Assembly: GCF_000517125.1 (NCBI RefSeq)
Contig: NZ_KI912155.1
Coordinates: forward strand, 827,179 to 891,178
Reading direction: 5' to 3'
Source of the DNA: Arthrobacter sp. MA-N2
Lineage (GTDB): Bacteria > Actinomycetota > Actinomycetes > Actinomycetales > Micrococcaceae
Length of the DNA: 64,000 nucleotides
Part shown: positions 1 through 8,181 of the stretch, piece by piece
Numbering within the stretch: the first letter of the stretch is position 1
How the letters are laid out: every line of letters begins with the position of its first letter
Made by a program: the position numbers and the translations under genes
Notes under the pieces: model-generated
The model's database searches: none
Told to the model about the DNA's origin: nothing
What the model saw: only the letters and a program-made list of their open reading frames with translations

Positions 1-497
1 GCTCAGGATCATGCATCGACAGAGCGTCACAATCATGCCGGGACGGCAGGCCAACACACCCATATCCTGCACCAGGAAAGGGCTACGAAAAAGGTAACGA
101 GCGTCGTCGGCGACGGCGAGCTTCATTCAGAGGGGACACTCCAGCGCAACGAGGCCCCCGCCGTCGGGCACTAACGACCCCCCCCGCCCGCGAACCAAAA
201 CACGACGCTCGCTCAGCTATCGCGGCAAAACACGGAACGCTCGCTCAGCTCTAGTGAGCGCGAGCGTCTGGGTGCCACGCCGAACGCGATTCAAAGGTGA
301 CATCTTGGCGTTTTCGCAGGCCCAAAGAGTCGAGACCTCACTTCTCGGGGCCAGCCCCGATTTCCCATCTGCGCGCCCCGGCAGCCACTCATTCGTAGCG
401 AAAACTAAAGGCAAATTCTTTCAAGTGGTCCTGACGGGAACCCGTCCGTCGCTCTGAAAACGCTGGCCGGTAACCCACCATCACAAGGAGGAACCTA
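1..497. other. Gap with no convincing gene
   Basis: No frame here has the GC-rich third positions and family-like protein sequence of the neighbouring genes. A plus-strand frame is open from the window edge to a stop at 172-174, but only about two thirds of its third positions are G or C and I recognise no family in it. The only structure I can support is a pair of CTCGCTCA-type repeats at 202-270, listed separately. Confidence 0.6.
202..270. repeat. CTCGCTCA repeat, copies 1-3
   Basis: Two direct copies of the unit ACGCTCGCTCAGCT are followed by an inverted partner (AGTGAGCGCGAGCGT). The same unit recurs at gene ends near 546, 17.8, 18.9, 35.35 and 45.8 kb, so this is a dispersed intergenic family. 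Confidence 0.7.
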
Positions 498-563
498 ATG
501 CCACAGAGATCACGTCTCATGACACCAAGCACATTTGCAGGCAGGGCCCTCGCTCACCTCTAG
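498..563 (+). CDS. Candidate 21-residue ORF with strong ribosome binding site
   Basis: The frame starts with ATG at 498 behind an AAGGAGGAA ribosome binding site at 485-493, a six-base spacing as good as any in the window. It reads MPQRSRLMTPSTFAGRALAHL and ends at a TAG inside a CTCGCTCA repeat. There is no recognisable family. It may be a real micro-protein or the start of a gene cut off by the repeat. The only support is the ribosome binding site, so confidence is low. Confidence 0.25.
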   Translation: MPQRSRLMTPSTFAGRALAHL

Positions 564-611
564 TGATCGAGCGTCCTCGGGAAACGCCCCAAAGGTGAGC
601 GAGCGTCGGGC
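546..611. repeat. CTCGCTCA repeat, inverted pair
   Basis: A direct unit (CCTCGCTCACCTCTAGTGA) and an inverted unit (AGGTGAGCGAGCGTC) flank about 30 bases and lie just beyond the stop of the minus-strand phosphotransferase gene. The inverted pair could fold as a transcript end for that gene. Confidence 0.65.
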
Positions 612-616
612 GGGAG

Positions 617-3307
617 CTAGCCGGCCGAGTGATCGGGGGTCACCGCGTCGGGGGTGACCGTGCCGGCGTCGCCGTCGACCGTGATCAGTTGGCCACTCTT
701 GAGCCGCTGGGTGGCAACCCCGGTGCCGAGCACGGCGGGAATTCCGTATTCGCGGGCCACGATGGAGCTGTGGCTCAACGGACCGCCGACGTCGGTGACC
801 ACGGCGGACGCCATCGCGAACAGCGAGGTCCACGCGGGAGTGGTGATCCGGGCCACCAGCACCTCTCCGGGCGCCATCTGCGCGAAGTCCTGCGGCCCGC
901 TCAGGACACGGGCAGGAGCACTGACGCGGCCCGCGCTGGCGCCGACTCCCTTGATGACGTCGCCCTGCTGGTCCTCGGAACCCGCTGGCATCATCGATTC
1001 GAAGGTTCGCTTCATCCACCGGCTTTCGGGCAACATTTGAGGAGCCGCGGCTTTGACCTGGCCTCGCCACAGCATCTTGCGCTCCTCGACGACGTCAGCG
1101 CGGACAGGACGCTCGGTCCCGGTGATTGCCACCGGCGCAGGGGCGCCCGGCGCTTCGGGAGCGTCCGGCTCGCCGAGACCGAACTCGACGGCGCTCTGCA
1201 GCTCCTGATGGCGCAACCAGAATACGTCGGCGGGCGCGGCGATCACCCCCGAGTGCACCAGCCGCGGCCCGAGTTCCAGCAGCATCCGCCGTATCAGCGG
1301 CCAGGCCAGTCCGACGTCGGACAGGGCGTCTTCGCGAACAGGCGCCGCGTTCTGCGCCCACCGGAGCAGCCGGAGGAACACCGCCTTGCGCCTCCGCCCG
1401 AGACGGGTGGTCACTCGATCTGTCTGCTCCTTCCGCCGAGCGGCCGCGAGCCGCTGTCGCTCGTACGGATCATTGCCCTGTCCTCGCAGGTAGAACTTCA
1501 CCTGTTCCAGCTGCGCCGTTGGATCGTCGGCTGGCACAGGGCAGACGAAATCCAGGTTATAGACCGCGTGGCCGAAACGGTCGAGGTGGTCCTGGAACCG
1601 GGAATGCCATTGCTGCCAAAGCGCCGGGTCCACGAAGCCAGGCGTGGACCCGTTGCGCTGGGACTCGGCGAGCGCCGGCGTCGGCTCATTGAGGATCGCA
1701 GCAGCCAACTCCGGTAATGCGCGGACCCAGACGGCGAGGTCGTACAAGGACTTCTCCGCCCGGATGGGTTCGCTGTCGAAGCCGAGGAGGAACGTTTCGG
1801 CCGGAGGATCGCCCGCGCGTCGGATGAGTTTGTCGTAATAGGCACGGAAAGAGATTTCGCTGGTGGCCGCGATCGGAATGACCGACTGCACCGCCGTGTA
1901 GTACACGGTGCCGGCGTCCAACAACGTCCGGACGCCCTCCAACAATTCCTCGCCGGAGAGCCTCGAAACGGACCTCGTCGACCAGCCCTGGACAATCCGC
2001 GCGTAACGGGGATGGGAGAATTCCCGCCAACCACTCAGGCCCATGTGCGCCTTGCCCCGGGCCAGCGCGTTGAGGGCCGTTGGTAATTTGCCCATCACCC
2101 GCCACATTCCCGAGGTTCGGTAATAGTAGTAGGCATAGCCGTTGATGGTGGGTAGTCCGACGTCGCTCTCCCGGATGACTTTGCTGCCGACGGCTTCTGC
2201 CATGAGGGCCTTAAGCGACCTCGTCACCGAGCCGTCAATGAGATCGGCGAACAGCGGGGAGAGCGGGTCCGGCAACTGTTCCACGATGCTCGCGCGGAAG
2301 TACATTCCCTTCGGATAGGGCACCGGCCACGTCTCCGGTGGGTCAGCCGAGGGTTCGGGCAGTGCGGTGATGGGCCGGGATTGCAGCATGAAGAATTCGC
2401 GACCGGACCGCGCCCACTCGATGTCCTGCGGCGCCTTGAAGTACTGCGAAATACGCGTTCCGTAACTGGCAAGTTCGGCGGCGGCAGCGTCGTCCAGCAC
2501 CGGCTGGTGCCGAAGCGCTGCGGGCACCGGCTGCTCCACGGTTCCCCCGGGCACGGTCCCCTGGCTCGCGTAGACCGTCATGACTTCCTTGTCGGCGGTG
2601 CGGCGCGAGAGCACGCGGCCGGTTCCAGCTTCGACAACCAGGTCATCCGTGGTGACGGTTCCGCTGACCACCGAGTCCCCGAGGCCCCAAGCCGCACTGA
2701 TCACCGTCTGGTCGCGGCGCCCGTTGGCCGGATTGGCGGTGAACATGACCCCGGCGGCCTCGACCATCCGTTGGATCACGACGGCGAGACGCACCGAATC
2801 CGGGGCGATGCCTTCGCGCGCGCGGTAGGCCAAGGCGCGCCCCGTCCACAAGGAAGACCAGCAATCGATGACGGCCGCTGCCAGCGCTTCCGCCCCGCGG
2901 ACATTAAGGTAGCTCTCCTGTTGCCCGGCGAAGCTGGCCGAGGCCAGGTCTTCGGCCGTCGCGGAGGAACGGACCGCGACGGCGGCATCGCTGAGGCGAC
3001 CGTAGGCGGCACCGAGCTCGGCCGCGACGTCTGCCGGCATGGTGCCGGCGGTGAAAAGCGCCCGGATTGCCTTCGAGGCGTCCTCGTAGTCCTGCGGTGC
3101 CGCCTGCGGCGGGAGGGTCGCCAGCTCCTGGATGCGCGGCTGGATCCCGTTGGCATCCACGAAAGCCCCATAGGCGGCAGTGACCAGCACAAATCCTGGT
3201 GGAACAGGCAGCCCGGCCCGGACAAGGTTGCCCAGTCCAGCGCCTTTGCCGCCGGCTACGGCGATGTCGCCCGGTTGCACTTCGTCGAAGGTGTAGACGT
3301 AGCTCAT
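617..3307 (-). CDS. PEP/pyruvate-binding phosphotransferase, rifampicin phosphotransferase-like
   Basis: This 896-residue protein has the PEP synthase/PPDK layout. An N-terminal ATP-grasp domain carries GGKGAGLGNL at 19-28, VRSSATAEDL at 112-121 and GVMFTANP at 186-193. A long middle domain follows, and then a C-terminal swivelling domain with GGPLSHSSIVAREYG, in which His846 should carry the phosphate. Length and order match rifampicin phosphotransferases, which transfer the beta-phosphate of ATP to rifamycins via a phospho-His; a generic PEP-utilising enzyme is the alternative. The ATG follows GAGGAGCGACGGTC, a good ribosome binding site. No partner gene is adjacent. The substrate is inferred from family resemblance only. 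Confidence 0.85.
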   Translation of the reverse strand: MSYVYTFDEVQPGDIAVAGGKGAGLGNLVRAGLPVPPGFVLVTAAYGAFVDANGIQPRIQELATLPPQAAPQDYEDASKAIRALFTAGTMPADVAAELGAAYGRLSDAAVAVRSSATAEDLASASFAGQQESYLNVRGAEALAAAVIDCWSSLWTGRALAYRAREGIAPDSVRLAVVIQRMVEAAGVMFTANPANGRRDQTVISAAWGLGDSVVSGTVTTDDLVVEAGTGRVLSRRTADKEVMTVYASQGTVPGGTVEQPVPAALRHQPVLDDAAAAELASYGTRISQYFKAPQDIEWARSGREFFMLQSRPITALPEPSADPPETWPVPYPKGMYFRASIVEQLPDPLSPLFADLIDGSVTRSLKALMAEAVGSKVIRESDVGLPTINGYAYYYYRTSGMWRVMGKLPTALNALARGKAHMGLSGWREFSHPRYARIVQGWSTRSVSRLSGEELLEGVRTLLDAGTVYYTAVQSVIPIAATSEISFRAYYDKLIRRAGDPPAETFLLGFDSEPIRAEKSLYDLAVWVRALPELAAAILNEPTPALAESQRNGSTPGFVDPALWQQWHSRFQDHLDRFGHAVYNLDFVCPVPADDPTAQLEQVKFYLRGQGNDPYERQRLAAARRKEQTDRVTTRLGRRRKAVFLRLLRWAQNAAPVREDALSDVGLAWPLIRRMLLELGPRLVHSGVIAAPADVFWLRHQELQSAVEFGLGEPDAPEAPGAPAPVAITGTERPVRADVVEERKMLWRGQVKAAAPQMLPESRWMKRTFESMMPAGSEDQQGDVIKGVGASAGRVSAPARVLSGPQDFAQMAPGEVLVARITTPAWTSLFAMASAVVTDVGGPLSHSSIVAREYGIPAVLGTGVATQRLKSGQLITVDGDAGTVTPDAVTPDHSAG

Positions 3308-3400
3308 GACCGTCGCTCCTCGCTGTGGAGATGCGGTGCCTTCATCGAGGCCGTTTCACAACATACTGTCACGCCACCGCTCGGGAGGCGATGGTTGCGG

Positions 3401-3802
3401 CTAGGCGTGGGAGGCGCCCTTGGTGGCAGATTCCTTCAGCGCGTACGAGAGAAAATCGTGCATGGCGGTTTTGAGGGTGCCGATGTTGCCGCGAAGGGTC
3501 CGCGCATTACGTGCTGCCACTGGCATGTCACCGTCAAGGATGTTTTGTTCAAGGCCGTTGCAGGTTTCCGCCATCGAGCGTGCACCGACCATGTGGGCAT
3601 TGACCTTGAGGCTGAGGACGGCGTCCATGGCCTCCTCAGCATCACTGCTAACGATGGCGGAGAGGATGCGTTCCACGCGCTTCTGGAGTAATTCCAGGAA
3701 GGTCAGCGCGTATCTCCTGGGAATGGTGGTGCATTGCAGCTGGTCTGCGAGGTCGAGCAGGGGGTCGGGGTGGAAGACCTCCCACCGTGGTGTGGCTGCC
3801 AT
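3401..3802 (-). CDS. Hpt-like protein lacking the canonical histidine
   Basis: This 133-residue soluble helical protein contains LKVNAHMVGARSMAETCNGLE at about 65-85, which resembles the Hpt core (H-x-x-K-G-x6-G). Aligned by eye on ArcB-type domains, the lysine (K66) and glycine (G73) match, but the phospho-acceptor position is Leu63. The nearest histidine, His70, is seven residues later. It therefore probably cannot act as a standard phosphotransfer protein. It is the last gene of a minus-strand run with the SipW/TasA-like genes and has a good AGGA site before its ATG. A phosphorelay-derived scaffold role is only a guess. Confidence 0.7.
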   Translation of the reverse strand: MAATPRWEVFHPDPLLDLADQLQCTTIPRRYALTFLELLQKRVERILSAIVSSDAEEAMDAVLSLKVNAHMVGARSMAETCNGLEQNILDGDMPVAARNARTLRGNIGTLKTAMHDFLSYALKESATKGASHA

Positions 3803-3860
3803 GGTCTGGTCCTGTTCGAAGTTCGTGTCCAGTTGACGTGGTGGCGGGTATTCGGGGGGG

Positions 3861-4466
3861 TCAACTCCCGTTGCTCTTCGCGGTCCGGACCTGGGTGCGG
3901 TCCACGTTGGTGCTGATGGTGAGGGCCGGGGAGAAGTTGTTGGGGGTCACATTTCCGTTCGTGCTGACCCTGGCCCGGAGCCGGAGGCCTGTTCCGGGGG
4001 TTGCCGGGGCGGGGCCGGGGGTGGTTGCGGAGCTGGAGCCGAATTGTGTTGCCAGGACCTGCGCCACTGTTCCGCCCGGGCAGGTTCCGCTGGTTTCGTT
4101 CCATGTGGTGCTACAGGATTCAACAATGAACTGCACGCTGGTCTGGGCCACGGTGCTGGTGATGTAGTTTGCCGCCGTGATGGGCAGGTTGCCTGTGTTC
4201 CCGACCGTGAAGTACTGGAGAGTGAACGACGGGCTCGAGGGGTTGCCATAGTTCTGAAACGTGAGTGTCAGCAGGACGGAGCTGGGAGCGTAGGGCGCGG
4301 TGCTCTGCGTTGCAACGGCTCCCCAAGTGCCGCTGCCCACGGCCTGCTGCACCGCGGTGGAGGTGGTGGCGATGGCGGCGGCTTGGGCTGGTGTGGACGT
4401 GCACGCCAGCAGGACCGCGGCCGCGATGGCGGCTACGGCCCTGCTGGGGTAGTGGTGCACGTTCAC
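3861..4466 (-). CDS. Secreted protein of the SipW/TasA-like locus
   Basis: This 201-residue protein starts at GTG, six bases after the stop of the TasA-like gene. It opens with an export signal: a short basic start, a hydrophobic stretch at about 8-22 and an AQAAA cleavage region near 28-31. The mature part is rich in Thr, Ser, Val and Asn, looks beta-rich, and has two cysteines (SCSTTWNETSGTC) that could form a disulfide. No catalytic motif is visible. Position and composition suggest a surface or fibre-associated partner of the neighbouring TasA-like protein, processed by the adjacent signal peptidase. The family was not identified. Confidence 0.8.
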   Translation of the reverse strand: MNVHHYPSRAVAAIAAAVLLACTSTPAQAAAIATTSTAVQQAVGSGTWGAVATQSTAPYAPSSVLLTLTFQNYGNPSSPSFTLQYFTVGNTGNLPITAANYITSTVAQTSVQFIVESCSTTWNETSGTCPGGTVAQVLATQFGSSSATTPGPAPATPGTGLRLRARVSTNGNVTPNNFSPALTISTNVDRTQVRTAKSNGS

Positions 4467-4472
4467 TCGTTC

Positions 4473-5141
4473 TTAGCTTCCGACGACCGTGGAGGTGCGC
4501 TGGTTTTCGCCGAAGGTCCAGGTCAGCGCCGAGGCCAGGCCTTGGATGGGGCTGGCGGGAAGGACGCCGTTGACCGTGGTTTCGTTCTGGTCCGGCAGGG
4601 TCAAGGAGATCTGGAGGTTCAGGGTGGAACCTGCTGCGACCGTGCCGGCGATCAACGTCGAGGGCGTCGCTGTGAGGGAGCTCAGGGGCACGCCCGTCGC
4701 CAGGACGGTGGTGGTGGCCCCCGTTCCGGTGCAAGCGCCGGCGCCGGTGGTGGTCCAGGTGCCGGAGCAGTCGGTGACGGTGACGTGGAGTCCCTTGGTG
4801 GCGTCAGTGGTGAGCTTGCTCGGGGTGCCGTCTGCTACCGCCAGGGTCAGGGCCTTGGCATCCATGGTGTCGCCCTGGGTGAGGTTGACGTAGCGGTTCA
4901 CGATGTCGCCGGGAGCGAGGTTGGAGACCGACTGGCCGAACCCGGCTCCGTTGTTAGCCATGGTCAGGCTCAGGGTGCCGGAGGTGGCGTTCTGGGCGGT
5001 GGTGTTGGAGGCGGTGGCGTTCAAGGCAGCGAACACGCCGCCGCCGGTGATGGCCAGGCCGGCAGCTGCCACGGCGCAGGCGGCGAACAGGGCGGGGCGG
5101 CGGGTGGAGCGGGCGGCGCGGTGGGCTTTGATTTCAGACAT
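4473..5141 (-). CDS. TasA/CalY-like secreted protein with SipW-type signal peptide
   Basis: This 222-residue protein starts at an ATG behind AAAGGATCTGCC. Basic residues (HRAARSTRR) lead into a hydrophobic segment at about 16-38 and then a Thr/Asn/Ala-rich mature start with SGTLSLTM. That arrangement is typical of SipW-dependent secreted proteins. The body is a beta-rich domain with NLAPGDIVNRYVNLTQGD and one cysteine pair (TDCSGTW, GACTG). In Bacillus, TasA forms extracellular matrix fibres after SipW cleavage. Fibre formation is inferred here. The SipW-type peptidase gene lies immediately upstream, supporting co-expression. Confidence 0.85.
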   Translation of the reverse strand: MSEIKAHRAARSTRRPALFAACAVAAAGLAITGGGVFAALNATASNTTAQNATSGTLSLTMANNGAGFGQSVSNLAPGDIVNRYVNLTQGDTMDAKALTLAVADGTPSKLTTDATKGLHVTVTDCSGTWTTTGAGACTGTGATTTVLATGVPLSSLTATPSTLIAGTVAAGSTLNLQISLTLPDQNETTVNGVLPASPIQGLASALTWTFGENQRTSTVVGS

Positions 5142-5179
5142 GGCAGATCCTTTACGGGAGGGTGGTGCGTGATGGGTTC

Positions 5180-5848
5180 TTAGAGAGCGTGGACCGCGCG
5201 ACGGCGGCCGGAGTGGCCCGATGTGCGGCGTGCCGATGAGGCAGGGGCGCTTCGGAGGATCCACCAGACAGCGGATCCGGTGACCGTCAGGCCAAACAAA
5301 GCCGTCAGGAGGGCCCTTTGGAGCGGACTTTCGATCCACAGCAGGACGTTTCCAACCGAGGGAACGACGGCGACGACCACCGGCACCTTGGTCTGGTCCA
5401 GTACAGCCTGCCAATGGTCAGGGGCCGGGTTGGCATCGCCCTTGGTGGTGAGGATCGGCCTCGACGGGGTGCCGGCAATAGCGGTGATGCGGTGGGCGAA
5501 CGGGACGCTTTCACCGGGCGGCGTAAAGACGGCGATCTGGCCCGGACGGAGGCTGCTCACATCGGTTGGAACCGTGATGAGCAGGTCCCCGGGAGCGTAA
5601 GCCGGACGCATGCTGCCAGTCAGGACCGGGGAGAATCCGATGTGCAGCAGCGGGGCCGCGACGCCGACCGCGAGGAAGGCCAGAGTCGCGAGCGTCGCGG
5701 CCGTCATCGCGATCATCCTGAGCACCTGGCGTGCGGAGATGCGTTGGCGGGTCCTCGCCCCCAGGCGGGGACCCGTGCCAGAGCTGATAGAGCTGTCCAT
5801 GGGGACGTTTCCGTTTCGTTTGAGACCGTGTAGCGGAACAAGATCCAC
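5180..5848 (-). CDS. SipW-type (ER-type) signal peptidase I
   Basis: The protein has 222 residues from the GTG at 5848; an ATG at 5800 giving 206 residues is also possible. A first membrane segment at about 45-66 is followed by SPVLTGSMRPAYAPGDLL with the nucleophile Ser79. The usual bacterial lysine is replaced by a histidine in FAHRITAI (His119), and TKGDANPAPD (135-144) is the conserved Asp box. A second membrane segment lies near 180-200. Ser-His chemistry marks the ER/SipW subfamily that processes TasA-like proteins, which fits the next gene downstream. GCGAGG precedes the GTG and GGAAAC precedes the ATG, so the start is unresolved. Confidence 0.9.
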   Translation of the reverse strand: MDLVPLHGLKRNGNVPMDSSISSGTGPRLGARTRQRISARQVLRMIAMTAATLATLAFLAVGVAAPLLHIGFSPVLTGSMRPAYAPGDLLITVPTDVSSLRPGQIAVFTPPGESVPFAHRITAIAGTPSRPILTTKGDANPAPDHWQAVLDQTKVPVVVAVVPSVGNVLLWIESPLQRALLTALFGLTVTGSAVWWILRSAPASSARRTSGHSGRRRAVHAL

Positions 5849-5994
5849 TTTGCTGGCCTCGCATCAAGACGGCTCAAATATTCCAATAAGGTTTGTTGAG
5901 GAATTTTCTTCAGGATTTAGCCGAATATTGAGCAAAACTTTAGGAGATCCAAGGCTAGAGCTGGCAGCGGTGGTTAGCCGCCAAAACAGGGCTT

Positions 5995-6290
5995 CTAGTC
6001 CTTCACCACCACCTTGCCGATCATTCCCATGTAATCGTGCAGGCCGCAGGCCGTGGACGGTTCCCACGTTGGCCCTGACGCCGGAGTTGTAATAGGAATG
6101 CCCGTCGTAGGACGTGCCGCCTTGGCCCAGCAAATACAGCGGGTTGGAAGGATCAAATGGCTGCGCGGATTTTCCGCCGTCCGCGACAGCCGTGCTGCTG
6201 AGCGACACCCGTAATTCCAAGGCGAGGAGAAAAATCAGCAGCGTCGGCTGCTGCCCATCCCCCGAATATGGTGCGGCGCCGCGACATTGG
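5995..6290 (-). pseudogene. Remnant of a cupredoxin (blue-copper) domain gene
   Basis: Two pieces of a plastocyanin/halocyanin-like C-terminus sit in different minus-strand frames. Upstream is FDPSNPLYLLGQGG followed by SYDGHSYYNSGV. Downstream, in another frame and ending at the TAG at 5995-5997, is CGLHDYMGMIGKVVVKD, the usual copper-ligand Cys-x2-His-x3-Met loop and last strand. The strand that should join them (normally ending in a GTYDY-like motif) is missing, so a frameshift with a small deletion is likely. A 238-codon frame crosses the region but does not follow the family. The rest of 5849-6654 shows no gene. Confidence 0.5.
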
Positions 6291-6654
6291 GGCCATGCAC
6301 AATCTCCCATGCCCGCAGGGAGAGCGTCCGGTTCCGCGGGCAAAGCGCCCCCATAACGGAACGAAAGGACACGGCAAAGCCGCTCCAGGTGAAGGCGAGT
6401 GATCCATGTCCCTGCGTGCTCCCACCACGTTATTTTGTCGAGACATCGAATCCGGCCACAGGCGACGCTCCTCGCAGTCCCTCCCCAGGCCAGGCGGCGG
6501 TCCACGACGTGAGAATTGTATTCCCGTAGATTGAGAATCGGCCCTTGGCCGCGTCGCCTGGCAATGAGTCCAGCCGGCATCCTCTTCCATGGGAGTTCTC
6601 AGGTGTGTCCAGCGGGCCACTCCGCAGACAAGCACCAGACATGCGGCAAGCCCG

Positions 6655-7002
6655 TCAGTGCAGACGGCGCTCCCAGCCGGCCGGCACCCGCCCCGCCGGG
6701 CCAGGGACGGGCTGGCTGAGCGGGTGGTGGTTGGGCGGGGCCAGCATCGGGCCTTCGTAGTATTCTTCGGTGGCATAGTTCCAAAACCACTCTTCGCCCG
6801 GTTCGAAGGACTGGACAAACAGGTGACCGGTGGCAGCAGCGTGCGCGCTGGCATGTTGGGAGGGCGAGGAGTCACAGCAGCCGATGTGTCCGCACTGGGC
6901 GCAACGGCGCAGGTGGAACCACCACCCGCCCTGCTCCTCGCAGTCGGCGCAGCCCGTGCCGCTCGGCACCACGGCAGGATCGATCCCTGGCGGATAGCTC
7001 AT
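6655..7002 (-). CDS. UBP-type zinc finger protein
   Basis: This 115-residue protein has the ZnF-UBP pattern. CADCEEQGGWWFHLRRCAQC (about 18-37) is followed by GHIGCCDSS and then HASAHAAATGH with paired histidines, as in the ubiquitin-binding zinc fingers of eukaryotic deubiquitinases. The tail EEWFWNYATEEYYEG is typical of the short actinobacterial members, whose role is unknown. The start has an ideal AGGAGG site eight bases upstream. It is divergent from the DUF5996 gene with about 160 bases between, likely holding both promoters. Confidence 0.93.
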   Translation of the reverse strand: MSYPPGIDPAVVPSGTGCADCEEQGGWWFHLRRCAQCGHIGCCDSSPSQHASAHAAATGHLFVQSFEPGEEWFWNYATEEYYEGPMLAPPNHHPLSQPVPGPAGRVPAGWERRLH

Positions 7003-7161
7003 CTGAGTGCCTCCTCTTCGCGAACGTCCCCCGGTGAGGACGCGTCCTTCGCATGATAGATGAATACGTGATCCGGGTTGCGGCCTCGCGGAAGTCTTGA
7101 AGATCCCGGGCCCCGATGGGAAACTGACCGTCGGGCTTCCCAGCGACCCGGCGGAGGCGAA

Positions 7162-8079
7162 ATGAACACAGCAGATTCAGGGGCGTGGCCATATCTGCCC
7201 ATCGCCCAGTGGAAAGACACGCGGGACACCCTGCAATTATTCACCCAGATTGTCGGAAAAGTGAGCCTGGCCAACGCACCACTGGTCAACCATTGGTGGA
7301 ACTGTGCACTCCGTGTGACAGCCCGTGGACTCTCCACCACGCTGATGCCCCACCACGGGGGCCAAAGGTTCCAGATCGACTTCGACTTTCAAGCGCACCG
7401 CCTTGAGATTGTGAGCACGTCCGGCGCAGTGCGGTCATTCGGTCTGACGGCCCTCTCCGTTGCGGATTTCTACACCAGCTTGCTGCGCTGCTTGGACGAA
7501 CTGGGACTGGCCACGGAATTCTGGCCCGTTCCGGTGGAGATCGCCGATGCGGTTCCCTTCGCCGAAGACCGGACGCATGCCAGCTATAACGCCGGGGAGG
7601 TGCGCCGTTTCTGGCTCACCCTGATCGAGGCCGACCGTGTTTTCACGATGTTCCGAGGACGTTTCCTGGGCAAGGCCAGCCCGGTTCACCTGTTCTGGGG
7701 AGCGCTGGATCTGGCAGTGAGCCGCTTCTCCGGACAGCCCGCTCCGCCGCACCCCGGCGGTGCGCCGAATTGCGGACCACGCGTGATGCTCGAGGCGTAC
7801 TCCCATGAGGTGTGCAGCGCCGGCTACTGGCCCGGAGGCGATCCCGAGGGCATCTTTTATTCGTACATTTACCCCGAGCCGGAGGGATACCGGGAGTTTC
7901 CGATCAGGCCCGCCGGCGCCTATTTCAGCGCGGAACTGGGCGAATTCGTGATGCCTTACGCGCTGGTGCGGACCGCAGCGGATCCCGACTCGGTCCTCCT
8001 GGAGTTCCTGCAGAGCACCTACGAGGCCGCCGCGAGCTGCGCACACTGGAACCGCCGAGCGCTTGAACGCCTGGACTGA
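7162..8079 (+). CDS. DUF5996 family protein
   Basis: I chose the ATG at 7162 (305 residues) because GGAGGCGA lies just upstream and the protein then opens with WPYLPIAQWKDTRDTLQLF, the family N-terminus. Other recognisable stretches are VNHWWNCALRVTARGLSTT, DFDFQAHRLEI and the C-terminal FILPY-like region (ELGEFVMPYALVR). The protein is soluble and about the usual family length. Function is unknown across the family. It stands alone, divergent from the UBP zinc finger gene and followed by the LCP gene about 100 bases later. Confidence 0.9.
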   Translation: MNTADSGAWPYLPIAQWKDTRDTLQLFTQIVGKVSLANAPLVNHWWNCALRVTARGLSTTLMPHHGGQRFQIDFDFQAHRLEIVSTSGAVRSFGLTALSVADFYTSLLRCLDELGLATEFWPVPVEIADAVPFAEDRTHASYNAGEVRRFWLTLIEADRVFTMFRGRFLGKASPVHLFWGALDLAVSRFSGQPAPPHPGGAPNCGPRVMLEAYSHEVCSAGYWPGGDPEGIFYSYIYPEPEGYREFPIRPAGAYFSAELGEFVMPYALVRTAADPDSVLLEFLQSTYEAAASCAHWNRRALERLD

Positions 8080-8181
8080 CATCGAACGCGAATGCTGCGG
8101 GTGTCTACGACCGGTTTTTGTGGCCAAAATGAGGCCGACCAGGAAGGGGTATTTAACCCAGCTGAGTGGTAACTTCCGATC

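Noticed and set aside
1..174. Open plus-strand frame at the left edge as the end of a gene
   Set aside because: Its third positions are only about two thirds G or C, below the clear genes here, and the protein has no recognisable pattern.
1..200. Riboswitch-like sequence at the left edge
   Set aside because: I could not build a consistent known aptamer fold by eye, and no regulated gene follows directly.
629..3691. Long plus-strand frames opposite the phosphotransferase and Hpt genes
   Set aside because: Composition is that of antisense reading of a coding strand; no motif was found.
5864..6580. A 238-codon minus-strand frame as an intact gene
   Set aside because: Only a short part resembles a cupredoxin, and the final conserved strand is in another frame, so it is treated as a remnant.
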